Assembly (NCBI GenBank): GCA_016288755.1
Contig: JAEELE010000017.1
Span: 1-47,353 of the forward strand
Direction: 5' to 3'
Length of the DNA: 47,353 bases
Source: Oscillospiraceae bacterium
GTDB lineage: Bacteria; Bacillota; Clostridia; Oscillospirales; Ruminococcaceae
Shown: positions 8,836-17,097 of the stretch, one piece after another
Position numbering within the stretch: the first letter of the stretch is position 1
Layout: every line of letters begins with the position of its first letter
Notes under the pieces: generated by a model
What the model was told of the DNA's origin: nothing
Databases searched by the model: none
What the model saw: the letters and a program-made list of their open reading frames with translations, nothing else
Position numbers and translations under genes: made by a program

Positions 8836-9000
8836 ATGAGAAGTGGGAAATGAGGAGTGAGAAATGAGGAGTGAGGAGTGAGGAGTTGTTCCGTCATATT
8901 CACTTCTGCTGCTGAGCCCCGGGTCACACAAGGGGCTTGGGGCGCCAGCCCCATTCAAAATTCATGCGCACAGCGCATACCGCAACTCCTACCTCCTAAC
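8836..9000 (+). repeat. dispersed heptamer/hairpin repeat, copy B (full)
   Basis: Best complete copy. Heptamer run of GTGAGGA/GTGAGAA-type units at 8835-8884, then GGAGTTGTTCCGTCAT (8882-8897), a spacer ending CTGCTGCTGA, hairpin one GGGGC-GCCA-GCCCC (about 8939-8952), hairpin two ATGCGC-ACA-GCGCAT (8964-8978) followed by ACC, then CAACTCCTACCTCCTAAC. It fills the gap between the lipoprotein gene and the two-component operon. Confidence 0.8.
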
Positions 9001-9051
9001 TTGCAAATTCTGATTTATCACAGAAAGACTTTTCTGAAAGGAGCGTGTCCG

Positions 9052-9435
9052 ATGAAGCGTGTACTGGTGTGCGAGGATGAGGATGTCATCCGCGGCTTTG
9101 TCATCTACAATCTGAAGCGCGCGGGCTATGAGGTCGTCGACGTGAGCAGCGGCGAGGCTGCGCTGGAGACCTATGCACGGGAAAAGGGCGCTTTCGATAT
9201 CGCCGTGCTCGATATCATGATGCCCGGGCTCGACGGCATTTCAGTCTGCAGGGCGCTGCGGGCACAGTCAAAGGAGCTCGGCATCATTCTGCTGACCGCC
9301 AAGGCACAGGCGGCAGACCGCGAGGAGGGGCTGCAGAGCGGCGCGGATGACTACATCACAAAGCCGTTTTCGCCCTCGGAGCTGGTCAAGCGCGTCGGTG
9401 CGCTGATGCGCAGAAAAATGAAGGAACATGCATGA
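9052..9435 (+). CDS. receiver-only response regulator
   Basis: A 127-residue CheY-like receiver domain with no output domain. The phosphoacceptor is Asp54 (VLDIMMPG), the acidic pair Glu8/Asp9 binds metal, and Thr82 and Lys104 complete the active site. It is closely similar to the first half of the next gene (shared start MKRVLVCEDED, shared DDYITKPF.PSEL), so it looks like a tandem duplicate that lost the DNA-binding half. It may act as a phosphate sink or by protein contact. The ATG at 9052 follows AAAGGAG at 9037-9043; a longer upstream frame runs through repeat copy B and is not credible. Confidence 0.87.
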   Translation: MKRVLVCEDEDVIRGFVIYNLKRAGYEVVDVSSGEAALETYAREKGAFDIAVLDIMMPGLDGISVCRALRAQSKELGIILLTAKAQAADREEGLQSGADDYITKPFSPSELVKRVGALMRRKMKEHA

Positions 9436-9495
9436 GGAATGCCGCGGACGGAACCGATCTGCATTCCGCATTTCTGAAACGAAAGGAGACTGCCA

Positions 9496-10206
9496 ATGAA
9501 ACGGGTATTGGTTTGTGAGGATGAGGACGCGATCCGCGAGTTTGTCGTGCTGAATCTCAAGCACGCACACTACGACGTCGTCGATGTGAGCACCGGCGAG
9601 GAGGCACTGCGCGTGTTCGATCAGGAGCACGGCAATTTCGACGTGGTCGTGCTCGATATCATGATGCCCGGCATCGACGGCATCACCGTGCTCAAGCGCC
9701 TGCGCGAGCGCTCCAAGACCGTCGGCATCATCATGCTTTCGGCGAAATCGCAGGAGATGGACAAGGTCAACGCGTTGATGAACGAAGCCGATGACTACAT
9801 CACCAAGCCCTTTGCGCCCTCGGAGCTGACCGTGCGCGTCGATGCGCTGCACCGCAGAGTCACGATGAATGCCCAGCATTCCGAGGAGGACAGCATGCTC
9901 GAATCCGGCCCGTTCGTGCTCAACCCCAACGGACACACCGTCACCAAGAACGGCGAGCCGATCGAGCTGACGAAGGCGGAATTCCGCATTCTGGAATACT
10001 TCCTCAAGAACAAAAACACCGCGCTGGACCGCGCGAGCATCCTCGCAAATGCGTGGGACAACTACTACGGCGACAACAAGATCGTCGATGTCAATATCCG
10101 CAGGCTCCGGATGAAGATCGAGGACGACCCCTCGAATCCGCAGTACATCATCACGATCTGGGGCTACGGCTATAAATGGGAGGAGAAGCCGGACCCGCGC
10201 CGGTGA
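9496..10206 (+). CDS. OmpR-family response regulator
   Basis: A 236-residue transcription regulator: receiver domain at about 1-120 with phosphoacceptor Asp54 in VLDIMMPG and Lys104 in ITKPFAPSEL, then a winged-helix DNA-binding domain at about 135-230 (ELTKAEFRILEYF, VDVNIRRLRMKIE, IWGYGYKWE). The ribosome site AAAGGAG lies 6-7 bases before the ATG. The kinase gene begins 6 bases after its stop, so the pair forms a standard two-component system. The target genes cannot be read from the window. Confidence 0.93.
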   Translation: MKRVLVCEDEDAIREFVVLNLKHAHYDVVDVSTGEEALRVFDQEHGNFDVVVLDIMMPGIDGITVLKRLRERSKTVGIIMLSAKSQEMDKVNALMNEADDYITKPFAPSELTVRVDALHRRVTMNAQHSEEDSMLESGPFVLNPNGHTVTKNGEPIELTKAEFRILEYFLKNKNTALDRASILANAWDNYYGDNKIVDVNIRRLRMKIEDDPSNPQYIITIWGYGYKWEEKPDPRR

Positions 10207-10212
10207 GCGAGC

Positions 10213-11649
10213 ATGGCGAAAAAAAGCATCACACGCCGGTGGATCACCAATAACCTCGGCGTGATCGTTCTGATCCTGCTCGTGATCGAGACCGCGCTGA
10301 TCTATGCCGTGCAGAGCTATTTCTACAACAATGCGCGGCAGTATCTCGTCACGAAGCTCAATGCCGTCAGCGGGCTGCTCACGCGCTATGCGGCGGACGG
10401 AACCAATATCAGCATGGAGCTGCGCTCGACCGTCGAGAGCTTTTCCGACAAGGACAAGATGGAGCTCATGGCGATCGACTACAACGGCACGATCGTGCTG
10501 ACCTCCTCGGGCTTCACGAGCGACCGCGCCGTCAGCATGCCCGATTACGACAGGGCGATGAATCAGGGCGGCATCGGCTCGGGCACCGGGCGCACCGAGC
10601 ACGGCGAGCGCATTATGATGGTATGCTGCCCGATCACCGATATCAGCAGCGAGTTCAGCGCGATCCGCGCGGTGACCTCGCTCGAGACGATCGACAGCAC
10701 GGTCGGGAGCTTTGTGCTCGTCATGACGCTGATCGCGGTGGCGATTCTGCTGTTTCTCGGCGTCTCCGATCTGTATTTTGTCCGCTCGATCCTGCGCCCG
10801 ATCCGCGAGATCAACGCAAATACGGAGAAATTCGCACAGGGCGACTTCTCCGCACGCATCATGCAGGAGAGCGAGGACGAGATCGGCGAGCTCTGCCGCG
10901 GCATCAACCACATGGCAGACGAGCTCTCGGCGACCGAGGCGATGAAGAATGAGTTCATCAGCTCGGTGTCGCACGAGCTGCGCACCCCGCTGACCGCGAT
11001 CAAGGGCTGGGCGGAGACACTGACCGACATGACCGATTTTTCCGACGAGCCGCCCGACGCCGAAATGATGCAGAAGGGTCTGCATGTGATCGTCGGCGAA
11101 ACGGAGCGCCTCTCGCAGATGGTCGAGGAACTGCTGGATTTCTCGCGGATGCAGAGCGGGCACTTCACGCTGCAGATGGCGACGATGGACGTGCTCGCAG
11201 AGCTCGGCGACGCCGTGCTGATCTACGTCGAGCGCGCCAAAAAGGACGGGATCTACGTCACCTACGAGGAGCCGGAGATGCTGCCCTTTGTCTGCGGCGA
11301 CAAGAACCGCATCCGGCAGGTGTTCATCAATATCATCGACAACGCGATCAAATATTCGGAGAAGGGCGGGCATGTCTACATCACCGCCGAGGCGACCGAG
11401 AGCGGCGACGCCGTGCGCGTCATCGTGCAGGACGACGGCTGCGGCATCAAGGCAGCCGATCTCCCGAAGATCAAGACCAAATTCTACAAGCCGAATCACA
11501 CGCGGCGCGGCTCGGGCATCGGGCTTGCCGTCGCGGATGAGATCATCGCGCTGCACAAGGGCAAGCTGATCATCGAAAGCGAGGAGGGCGTCGGAACGAC
11601 CGTCACGATCGAGCTGCCCGCGCAGAAGCAGCGCACGGAGGGAAGCTGA
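10213..11649 (+). CDS. sensor histidine kinase
   Basis: A 478-residue membrane kinase, partner of the preceding regulator. Membrane segments lie at about 15-34 and 167-190, enclosing an extracellular sensor region of about 130 residues. A HAMP linker spans about 190-243, then the HisKA domain with the phosphorylated His254 in SVSHELRTPL. The ATP-binding domain has an N box (Asn377 in IIDNAIKYSE), G1 box DDGCGI (407-412) and G2 box GSGIGLAV (433-440). The arrangement resembles PhoR/WalK-type kinases without a PAS domain. The signal is unknown. Its stop overlaps the next start (TGATG). Confidence 0.93.
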   Translation: MAKKSITRRWITNNLGVIVLILLVIETALIYAVQSYFYNNARQYLVTKLNAVSGLLTRYAADGTNISMELRSTVESFSDKDKMELMAIDYNGTIVLTSSGFTSDRAVSMPDYDRAMNQGGIGSGTGRTEHGERIMMVCCPITDISSEFSAIRAVTSLETIDSTVGSFVLVMTLIAVAILLFLGVSDLYFVRSILRPIREINANTEKFAQGDFSARIMQESEDEIGELCRGINHMADELSATEAMKNEFISSVSHELRTPLTAIKGWAETLTDMTDFSDEPPDAEMMQKGLHVIVGETERLSQMVEELLDFSRMQSGHFTLQMATMDVLAELGDAVLIYVERAKKDGIYVTYEEPEMLPFVCGDKNRIRQVFINIIDNAIKYSEKGGHVYITAEATESGDAVRVIVQDDGCGIKAADLPKIKTKFYKPNHTRRGSGIGLAVADEIIALHKGKLIIESEEGVGTTVTIELPAQKQRTEGS

Positions 11650-12068
11650 TGGAGGGACTGCTCACCGCAATCGCGCAGCATGACGATTACTTTTGGGCGG
11701 CGATTTTTCTCGCGCCCTCTGTGCTGCTGATGGACTTCGGAATGCTGTGGCACGGCATTCAGCGCTTCCGGGATTACAGCGTTCCGGTCGAGGCGGATAT
11801 CGTGGACGTGATCGTCAAGCGGGGGCGCCGGACGAATGTCTACCGACCGGTCTATTCGCTGTTCTACAACGGCGAAACGCTGACGCTGCCCGATGTTTCG
11901 TGGAGCGGCTTCCGGTATTTCCGCACCGGAGCACAGCGCACCGTGCGCATCAATCCGATACAGCCCGACGCCGTGTTTGACCCGAAAACCTATTGGATCC
12001 GCATGGCGCTCTGGATCCCGGCGATGCTCCTCTTCACGGTCTTTGCCTTATCCGGTCTGACAATGTAA
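11649..12068 (+). CDS. DUF3592-like membrane protein
   Basis: A 139-residue protein with two hydrophobic segments, near 17-35 and 115-137, and a central soluble part (VPVEADIVDVIVKRGRRTNV, YRPVYSLFYNG, RINPIQPDAV) that matches the general pattern of DUF3592 proteins, whose function is unknown to me. The start overlaps the kinase stop by one base, so it is translationally coupled to the two-component system. It may modulate the kinase or be a target; nothing in the sequence decides. Confidence 0.65.
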   Translation: MEGLLTAIAQHDDYFWAAIFLAPSVLLMDFGMLWHGIQRFRDYSVPVEADIVDVIVKRGRRTNVYRPVYSLFYNGETLTLPDVSWSGFRYFRTGAQRTVRINPIQPDAVFDPKTYWIRMALWIPAMLLFTVFALSGLTM

Positions 12069-12071
12069 CCT

Positions 12072-12132
12072 GAAATGAGAGCAGTTAGGAGTGAGGAATG
12101 AGGAGTTGTTCCGCCATCTTCATTCTTCACTC
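12072..12132 (+). repeat. dispersed heptamer repeat, copy C (partial)
   Basis: Heptamer-like run (GAAATGA, GTTAGGA, GTGAGGA, ATGAGGA) followed by GGAGTTGTTCCGCCAT, one base different from the family junction, then CTTCATTCTTCACTC. The hairpin core and pyrimidine run are missing. It lies between the two-component operon and the DUF1385 gene. Confidence 0.65.
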
Positions 12133-12176
12133 GCTGATGAACAATCCGATTATTATTGTGTAAAGGAGTTTTCCTT

Positions 12177-13397
12177 TTGGCTGATTACAATCCTGAGCAG
12201 GCTGCCGCAAAGGCAGAATATGCGCACAAATCCAAGATCGGCGGGCAGGCGCTCGTCGAGGGCGTGATGATGAAGGGCGCTTTCCGCGGCGCGATGGCTT
12301 GCCGGCTCCCCAACGGCGAGATCGACCTCGAAGCATGGGATATCCCCGCGAAATTTGAAACCGACCCCAAAACCGGCAAGCAGCGGCTCATGCGCCCGTG
12401 GTATACCCGCTTGCCCTTTGTGCGCGGCTGCGTGAATTTTGTCACCTCGATGATCGACGGCTACCGCTGCATGATGAAATCGGCGGAAAAGCAGTATGAC
12501 GAGGAGGTCGACGACTTCTGCGAGTGGCAGCACAAGGAGAAGATCGACAAGCTCCCCGAGGAGGAGCAGAAGGCGAAATTTGCTGTCTGGCTGAAGGAAG
12601 AGCACGCAAAAATCGACGAGAAAAAGGCGAAAGAGGACAAAAATTATACGCCGCTCGGTGAGCCCGACGCGGAGACCGTGGAGGCGCGCTGGGAATATCT
12701 GCAGAAGGCTTCGGAGAATTACAGCTATGAGGAGCCCTCCAAGCTCGAGCAGTGGCTCGACGAAAAGCTCGGCGACAAGATCTTCAACGTGCTCATGGTG
12801 ATCGTGATGATCGTCAGCGTCGCGCTGAGCCTCGGGCTGTTCCTCTATCTGCCGCGGCTGGTCGTCGGCTGGATCAGGCCGCTGACCGAAAACCGCATCA
12901 TCCGCTCCTGCGCCGAGGGCGTGGTCAAGCTCGCGATCTTCATTCTCTACATGTGGCTGACCGGCAAGCTGAAGTCGATCCGCCGCACCTATGAGTATCA
13001 CGGCGCCGAGCACAAGACCATCGCCTGCTTTGAGGCGGCGCTCCCGCTGACGGTCGAAAATGTCCGCAAACAGGTGCGGTTCCATCCGCGCTGCGGCACG
13101 AGCTTTATCTTCCTCGTGCTGCTGATCAGCATTTTCTTCGGGTGCTTCAATCCGTTCAAGATCGTGTGGCAGCGCGTGCTGTTCTCGCTGGTGCTGCTGC
13201 CGCTGGTCATGGGCTCGAGCTATGAGCTCATCCGTCTGGCAGGGCGCTATACCAATGCCTGCACGCGGGTGATCTCCGCGCCGGGGCTGTGGATCCAGCG
13301 CATCACGACCAGAGAGCCCGACGATTCGCAGATCGAGTGCGCGATCGCGGCGATGACCCCCTGCATCCCCGAAAATCTCGAGGATGACGAGTGGTGA
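12177..13397 (+). CDS. DUF1385 membrane protein (YqhQ-like)
   Basis: Conserved membrane protein of unknown chemistry, 406 residues. Family signatures are IGGQALVEGVMMKG near the N-terminus, YHGAEHKTIACFE and RFHPRCGTSF, whose His, Glu and Cys residues look metal-binding. Several membrane segments follow (FLVLLISIFFGCF and later). The protein is longer than typical members: a charged Glu/Lys-rich insert of roughly 90 residues lies between the first family motif and the membrane core. The start is a TTG at 12177 with AAAGGAG 8 bases upstream. The gene sits directly before prmC, an order common in Firmicutes. Confidence 0.85.
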   Translation: MADYNPEQAAAKAEYAHKSKIGGQALVEGVMMKGAFRGAMACRLPNGEIDLEAWDIPAKFETDPKTGKQRLMRPWYTRLPFVRGCVNFVTSMIDGYRCMMKSAEKQYDEEVDDFCEWQHKEKIDKLPEEEQKAKFAVWLKEEHAKIDEKKAKEDKNYTPLGEPDAETVEARWEYLQKASENYSYEEPSKLEQWLDEKLGDKIFNVLMVIVMIVSVALSLGLFLYLPRLVVGWIRPLTENRIIRSCAEGVVKLAIFILYMWLTGKLKSIRRTYEYHGAEHKTIACFEAALPLTVENVRKQVRFHPRCGTSFIFLVLLISIFFGCFNPFKIVWQRVLFSLVLLPLVMGSSYELIRLAGRYTNACTRVISAPGLWIQRITTREPDDSQIECAIAAMTPCIPENLEDDEW

Positions 13398-13402
13398 GCG
13401 GT

Positions 13403-14209
13403 ATGCTGCCCTTTGACCCCGCGCTGCACCGTGCGCTGACCGGCATCCTCACTGCCGCGGGCATTGAAGACGCGGCACTGGAGGCAAAATGGATCTGCGA
13501 GGATTTCCCCGACGCAGACCGCGCGCTTGAAATTGCGCATCGGCGCGCAAACCGCGAGCCGCTGCAATATCTGCTCGGAAAATGGGAATTCTACGGGCTG
13601 GAGCTGCGTGTGCAGCCCGGCGTGCTGATTCCGCGCGCAGACACGGAAACACTGGTCGACGCCGTATTACAGCGCGTGGAAAACCGCGCAGATACGTCGG
13701 TTGTGGACCTCTGCACCGGCTCGGGATGCATCGCGCTCGCACTGAAAGCACATCTGTCGCTGGCTTCGGTCACCGGCATCGAGCTCGACCCGACCGCATA
13801 CGCGATCGCTGCGGAGAACGAAAAGCGGCTCGGGCTCGGCGTGCAGCTTCTGCGCGGCGACGTGCTCGACCCTGCCGTCGCGGCGCAATTCGGCGGACTG
13901 TCTGCGGTCGTGTGCAATCCGCCCTACCTGACCGATGATGAAATGGCGCATTTGCAGCCGGAGGTCCGGCACGAGCCCGCAATGGCGCTCTCCGGCGGCG
14001 CAGACGGTCTGCGCTTTTACCGCGAGATCACGCGGCTGTGGAAGCACGCGCTTGCACCGGGCGGTCTGCTGGCATTCGAGATCGGCTGGACGCAGGCGGA
14101 GAGCGTCAAGGCAATTCTGGCGGAGAACGGCTTTTCCGGGATCGAAGCAACCCGCGATCCGGGCGGCAATTTCCGCGCGGTGACCGGCAGAAAGGAGCCA
14201 ACAGCATGA
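13403..14209 (+). CDS. prmC: peptide chain release factor methyltransferase
   Basis: Methylates the glutamine of the GGQ motif of release factors RF1 and RF2 using S-adenosylmethionine. About 268 residues. The N-terminal helical part recognises the release factor; the SAM-binding loop is DLCTGSGCIALAL (about 102-114) and the catalytic NPPY lies at about 172-175 (VVCNPPYLT). The start is uncertain: GTG codons at 13391 and 13394 overlap the stop of the DUF1385 gene, while the ATG at 13403 matches the usual N-terminus better. The end overlaps the next gene by ATGA, indicating coupling. Confidence 0.9.
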   Translation: MLPFDPALHRALTGILTAAGIEDAALEAKWICEDFPDADRALEIAHRRANREPLQYLLGKWEFYGLELRVQPGVLIPRADTETLVDAVLQRVENRADTSVVDLCTGSGCIALALKAHLSLASVTGIELDPTAYAIAAENEKRLGLGVQLLRGDVLDPAVAAQFGGLSAVVCNPPYLTDDEMAHLQPEVRHEPAMALSGGADGLRFYREITRLWKHALAPGGLLAFEIGWTQAESVKAILAENGFSGIEATRDPGGNFRAVTGRKEPTA

Positions 14210-14877
14210 CAAGAAAGGAACGCTCGGAGGCATTCCTGCGGCACAACGGCATCAAAATCAACCCGCATCTGCCGGAGCTCACCCCCGGCACGGTGAAAAC
14301 GCAGGACGAGATCATGCGCAGGAGCGTCGCGGCATTTCTCGCGGCGCAGATCGCGATTGATCTGGTCAACGACCGCAGCGGACGCGAGAGCGCAGTATTT
14401 TTCGCGAAGCTGCTGAATCGCTTTTCGCTCGCAGACGGGCTGACCCCCGACGAGCAGCGGCTCTTCGCGCTCGCCGAGGGTGCCGACGAAAACCTGATTC
14501 CCGCGTCCTTCGCCAATGCGATGGCATGGCGCACCGAGATGTGCATGCCGCTCTTCCGGGCATGCGGCATCCTGCGCGACGGCATGGCATACCCCGACCG
14601 CCCCTCCGACCTGACACCGGCGGTGCAGCGCATCCGTCTGTGCGACAATCTCGACGCGCTGCGTTCGATCTGCACACCGGCGGACCCGGAGCAGATTCTC
14701 GACGGTGCCGACCTCATCTGCCGGATGGACTGGGCGTGCGTCGATGCGCGGCTGAAAAAGGAGCAGCCCCCGGGCGGGCTCAATTATGACGTGATCGTCG
14801 AGCAGCACAAGGGCTTTCTGTGGATGATCGGCGCGCATGACGCGGAAAACTGGGATACCGTCAAGCCGCACACCTGA
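14206..14877 (+). CDS. DUF4272 family protein
   Basis: A 223-residue soluble protein without signal or membrane segment. The overall pattern fits the DUF4272 family, whose function is unknown: an N-terminal RxxxSxxFLRxxGIxxNPxLP region, EIMRRSVA, paired tryptophan blocks (CRMDWACVDARLK) and the closing NYDVIVEQHKGFLWMIG with WDTV. The ATG at 14206 overlaps the prmC stop and has AAAGGAG 8 bases upstream. It is the last gene before repeat copy D. Confidence 0.7.
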   Translation: MTRKERSEAFLRHNGIKINPHLPELTPGTVKTQDEIMRRSVAAFLAAQIAIDLVNDRSGRESAVFFAKLLNRFSLADGLTPDEQRLFALAEGADENLIPASFANAMAWRTEMCMPLFRACGILRDGMAYPDRPSDLTPAVQRIRLCDNLDALRSICTPADPEQILDGADLICRMDWACVDARLKKEQPPGGLNYDVIVEQHKGFLWMIGAHDAENWDTVKPHT

Positions 14878-14880
14878 TGG

Positions 14881-15110
14881 TTTAGAAGTTAGAAGTTAGA
14901 AATGAGAAGTTAGAAGTGAGTAATTGCGAGTGAGGAGTTAGAAGTGAGAAGTGAGGAGTTGTTCCGTCATTTTCATTTCTGCCGCTGAATCGGGGGCGCA
15001 GCATGGCTCGGTGTCGTCGTTTTCGTACAACCCGACTGCGTCCGCATACCTCCTCCCTCCTCCCTCCTACCTGCTCCCTCCTACCTGCTCCCTCCTACCT
15101 CCTGACTCAA
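14881..15110 (+). repeat. dispersed heptamer/hairpin repeat, copy D (full, diverged core)
   Basis: Fills most of the 357-base gap before recA. Units of the type TTAGAAG, GTGAGAA and GTGAGGA (14881-14958) lead into GGAGTTGTTCCGTCAT (14955-14970), a TTTCATTTCTGCCGCTGA spacer like that of copy B, then a diverged core (GGGGGCGCAGC, later CGTCCGCATACC) and a long run of pyrimidine heptamers (CTCCCTC, CTACCTG) to about 15110. The remaining 120 bases before recA hold a possible -10 box TATGAT at 15173-15178. I see no full GAACN4GTTC LexA site. Confidence 0.75.
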
Positions 15111-15234
15111 CGCGCAACTTCCTCCCTGCGCAAATGGTCCGCAGTTATATAAATTCTGAACATCTATTGTGCTATGATTTGCATGAACCGCAGAGAGGAC
15201 GCGGTGCAAAACATGCACAGAAAGGACATTATCA

Positions 15235-16434
15235 ATGGCAAAGGCTGAACTCAAGAAGAAGAACACCGGCGTGGTCGTCCCCGCGACGAAGGAGGAGCGC
15301 GAGAAGGCGCTGAAGAACGCCATCGCGCAGATCGAGAAGCAGTACGGCGCGGGCGCGATCATGCGCCTCGGGCAGAGCACCACGCTCAACGTGCAGGCGA
15401 TCTCGACCGGCTCCATGACGCTCGATATGGCGCTCGGCATCGGCGGCGTGCCGCGCGGGCGCATCGTCGAGATCTACGGTCCGGAGAGCTCGGGCAAGAC
15501 GACCGTCGCGCTGCACATCATCGCCGAGGCGCAGAAGCTCGGCGGCGAGGCGGCGTTCATCGACGTGGAGCACGCGCTCGACCCGGTCTACGCGCAGGCA
15601 CTCGGCGTCAACATCGACAATCTGCTTGTGTCGCAGCCGGATTCCGGCGAGCAGGCACTGGAGATCGCGGAGGCACTTGTGCGCTCCGGCGCGATCGACG
15701 TGCTCGTGCTCGATTCCGTCGCGGCAATGACCACCCGCGCCGAGATCGACGGCGAAATGGGCGATTCCCACGTCGGCATGCTCGCGCGCCTCATGTCGCA
15801 GGCAATGCGCAAGCTGACCAGCGTCATCTCCAAATCCAACTGCGTCGCGATCTTCATCAATCAGGTGCGCGAGAAGATCGGCGTCATGTACGGCAACCCC
15901 GAGACGACCACCGGCGGCAGAGCGCTGAAATTCTACGCCTCTGTGCGCATGGAGGTGCGCAAGGGCGAGGCGATCAAGGACGGCGCCGAGGTCATCGGCA
16001 GCCGCACCCGCGTCAAGATCGTCAAGAACAAGGTCGCGCCGCCCTTCAAGGAGTGCGAGTTCGACATGATGTACGGCAAGGGCATTTCGCGCATCGGTGA
16101 GGTGCTCGATCTTGCCGTCGACCTCGATATCATCCACAAGAGCGGCTCGTGGTTCAGCTACGGCGAACGCAAGCTCGGGCAGGGCAGAGATGCCGTCAAG
16201 GCGATTCTCGAGAGCGAGCCGGAGTTTGCCGCGGAGGTCGAGCAGAAGATTCTCGAGCAGAAGGACAAGGTGCAGCTCGTCTCCAAGAAGAGCAAGAAGG
16301 ACGCGAAGGTCAGCGCGGCAAAGAGCAAGGCGAGCGACGCCGTTGCCGCGACCGATGAGGCACTCGCCGAGACCGCCGACATGGACAGCTTCGACGAGGA
16401 CGGCAGCTTCGACGAATTCGCGCCGGAGGAATAA
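15235..16434 (+). CDS. recA: RecA recombinase
   Basis: Forms ATP-dependent filaments on single-stranded DNA for strand exchange and for LexA self-cleavage. 399 residues. Walker A is GPESSGKT (82-89), Walker B lies in [11 protein letters not shown], and the DNA-binding loops ([37 protein letters not shown]) are intact. The C-terminal tail is unusually long, Lys-rich and then acidic ([16 protein letters not shown] through [12 protein letters not shown]), in keeping with the acidic regulatory tail of RecA proteins but extended. AAAGGA lies 9 bases before the ATG. recX follows after 9 bases. Confidence 0.97.
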   Translation: MAKAELKKKNTGVVVPATKEEREKALKNAIAQIEKQYGAGAIMRLGQSTTLNVQAISTGSMTLDMALGIGGVPRGRIVEIYGPESSGKTTVALHIIAEAQKLGGEAAFIDVEHALDPVYAQALGVNIDNLLVSQPDSGEQALEIAEALVRSGAIDVLVLDSVAAMTTRAEIDGEMGDSHVGMLARLMSQAMRKLTSVISKSNCVAIFINQVREKIGVMYGNPETTTGGRALKFYASVRMEVRKGEAIKDGAEVIGSRTRVKIVKNKVAPPFKECEFDMMYGKGISRIGEVLDLAVDLDIIHKSGSWFSYGERKLGQGRDAVKAILESEPEFAAEVEQKILEQKDKVQLVSKKSKKDAKVSAAKSKASDAVAATDEALAETADMDSFDEDGSFDEFAPEE

Positions 16435-16443
16435 GCCGCTGCA

Positions 16444-17097
16444 ATGGAGATTCTGGAGCTGACGCAGGAAAAGGGCAAGCTCTTCCGCCTGCTGCTCGAT
16501 GACGGTCAGCAGCTCTGGCTGCACGCCGATCTCGTCGCGGAGGAGGGGCTTTGCCGGGGCGATACGCTGGACGCAGAGCAGATCGCAGCGCTGAAATACA
16601 AAGCGGCGGAGCACCGCGCCTTTGAATACGCGCTCTATCTGCTCGAGCGGCGTGCCTACTCCTTCCGCGAGCTCTGGGAGAAGCTCATGGGTGCGAAAAA
16701 CGCGCAGGAGGACGCCGTTTCGGCAGCGCTGGAACGGCTCATCCGCATCGGTCTGCTCGACGACGCGCGCTATGCGCAGCAGCTCGCAAGGCATTATGTC
16801 GAGGGCAAGCGATTCGGCATCCGCCGCGCCGCCTTTGAGATGAAGCGGCACGGGCTCTCGCAGAACGACGTCGACGATGCGCTCGCCGAATACGACGACC
16901 CTGAGCGCATTTCGGCGATGCTGCTTGAGCTCCTGCAAAAGAAATATGCGAAATATCTCGCGGACCCCGACGACCGCAGGGCGATCGAAAAGGTGACCGC
17001 GGCGCTCGTGCGGCGGGGCTTCACCTTTCAGCAGGTGCGCTTTGCACTCGAGGATTATTACGCATGGGCGGAGGAGCAGCAGGATGCGGATCTTTGA
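16444..17097 (+). CDS. recX: regulatory protein RecX
   Basis: Modulates RecA filaments. 217 residues with three-helix repeats typical of RecX: FEYALYLLERRAYSFRELWE, the LIRIGLLDDARYAQQLARHY repeat and RRGFTFQQVRFALEDY. Immediate position after recA supports the call. The last 14 bases overlap the next gene. Confidence 0.92.
   Translation: MEILELTQEKGKLFRLLLDDGQQLWLHADLVAEEGLCRGDTLDAEQIAALKYKAAEHRAFEYALYLLERRAYSFRELWEKLMGAKNAQEDAVSAALERLIRIGLLDDARYAQQLARHYVEGKRFGIRRAAFEMKRHGLSQNDVDDALAEYDDPERISAMLLELLQKKYAKYLADPDDRRAIEKVTAALVRRGFTFQQVRFALEDYYAWAEEQQDADL

Noticed and set aside
9268..11556. Long minus-strand frame opposite the two-component genes
   Set aside because: Shadow of high-GC codons; composition is nonsense and it crosses three real genes.
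15111..15234. LexA box before recA
   Set aside because: Only a half-site-like GAAC is visible, no GAACN4GTTC palindrome.
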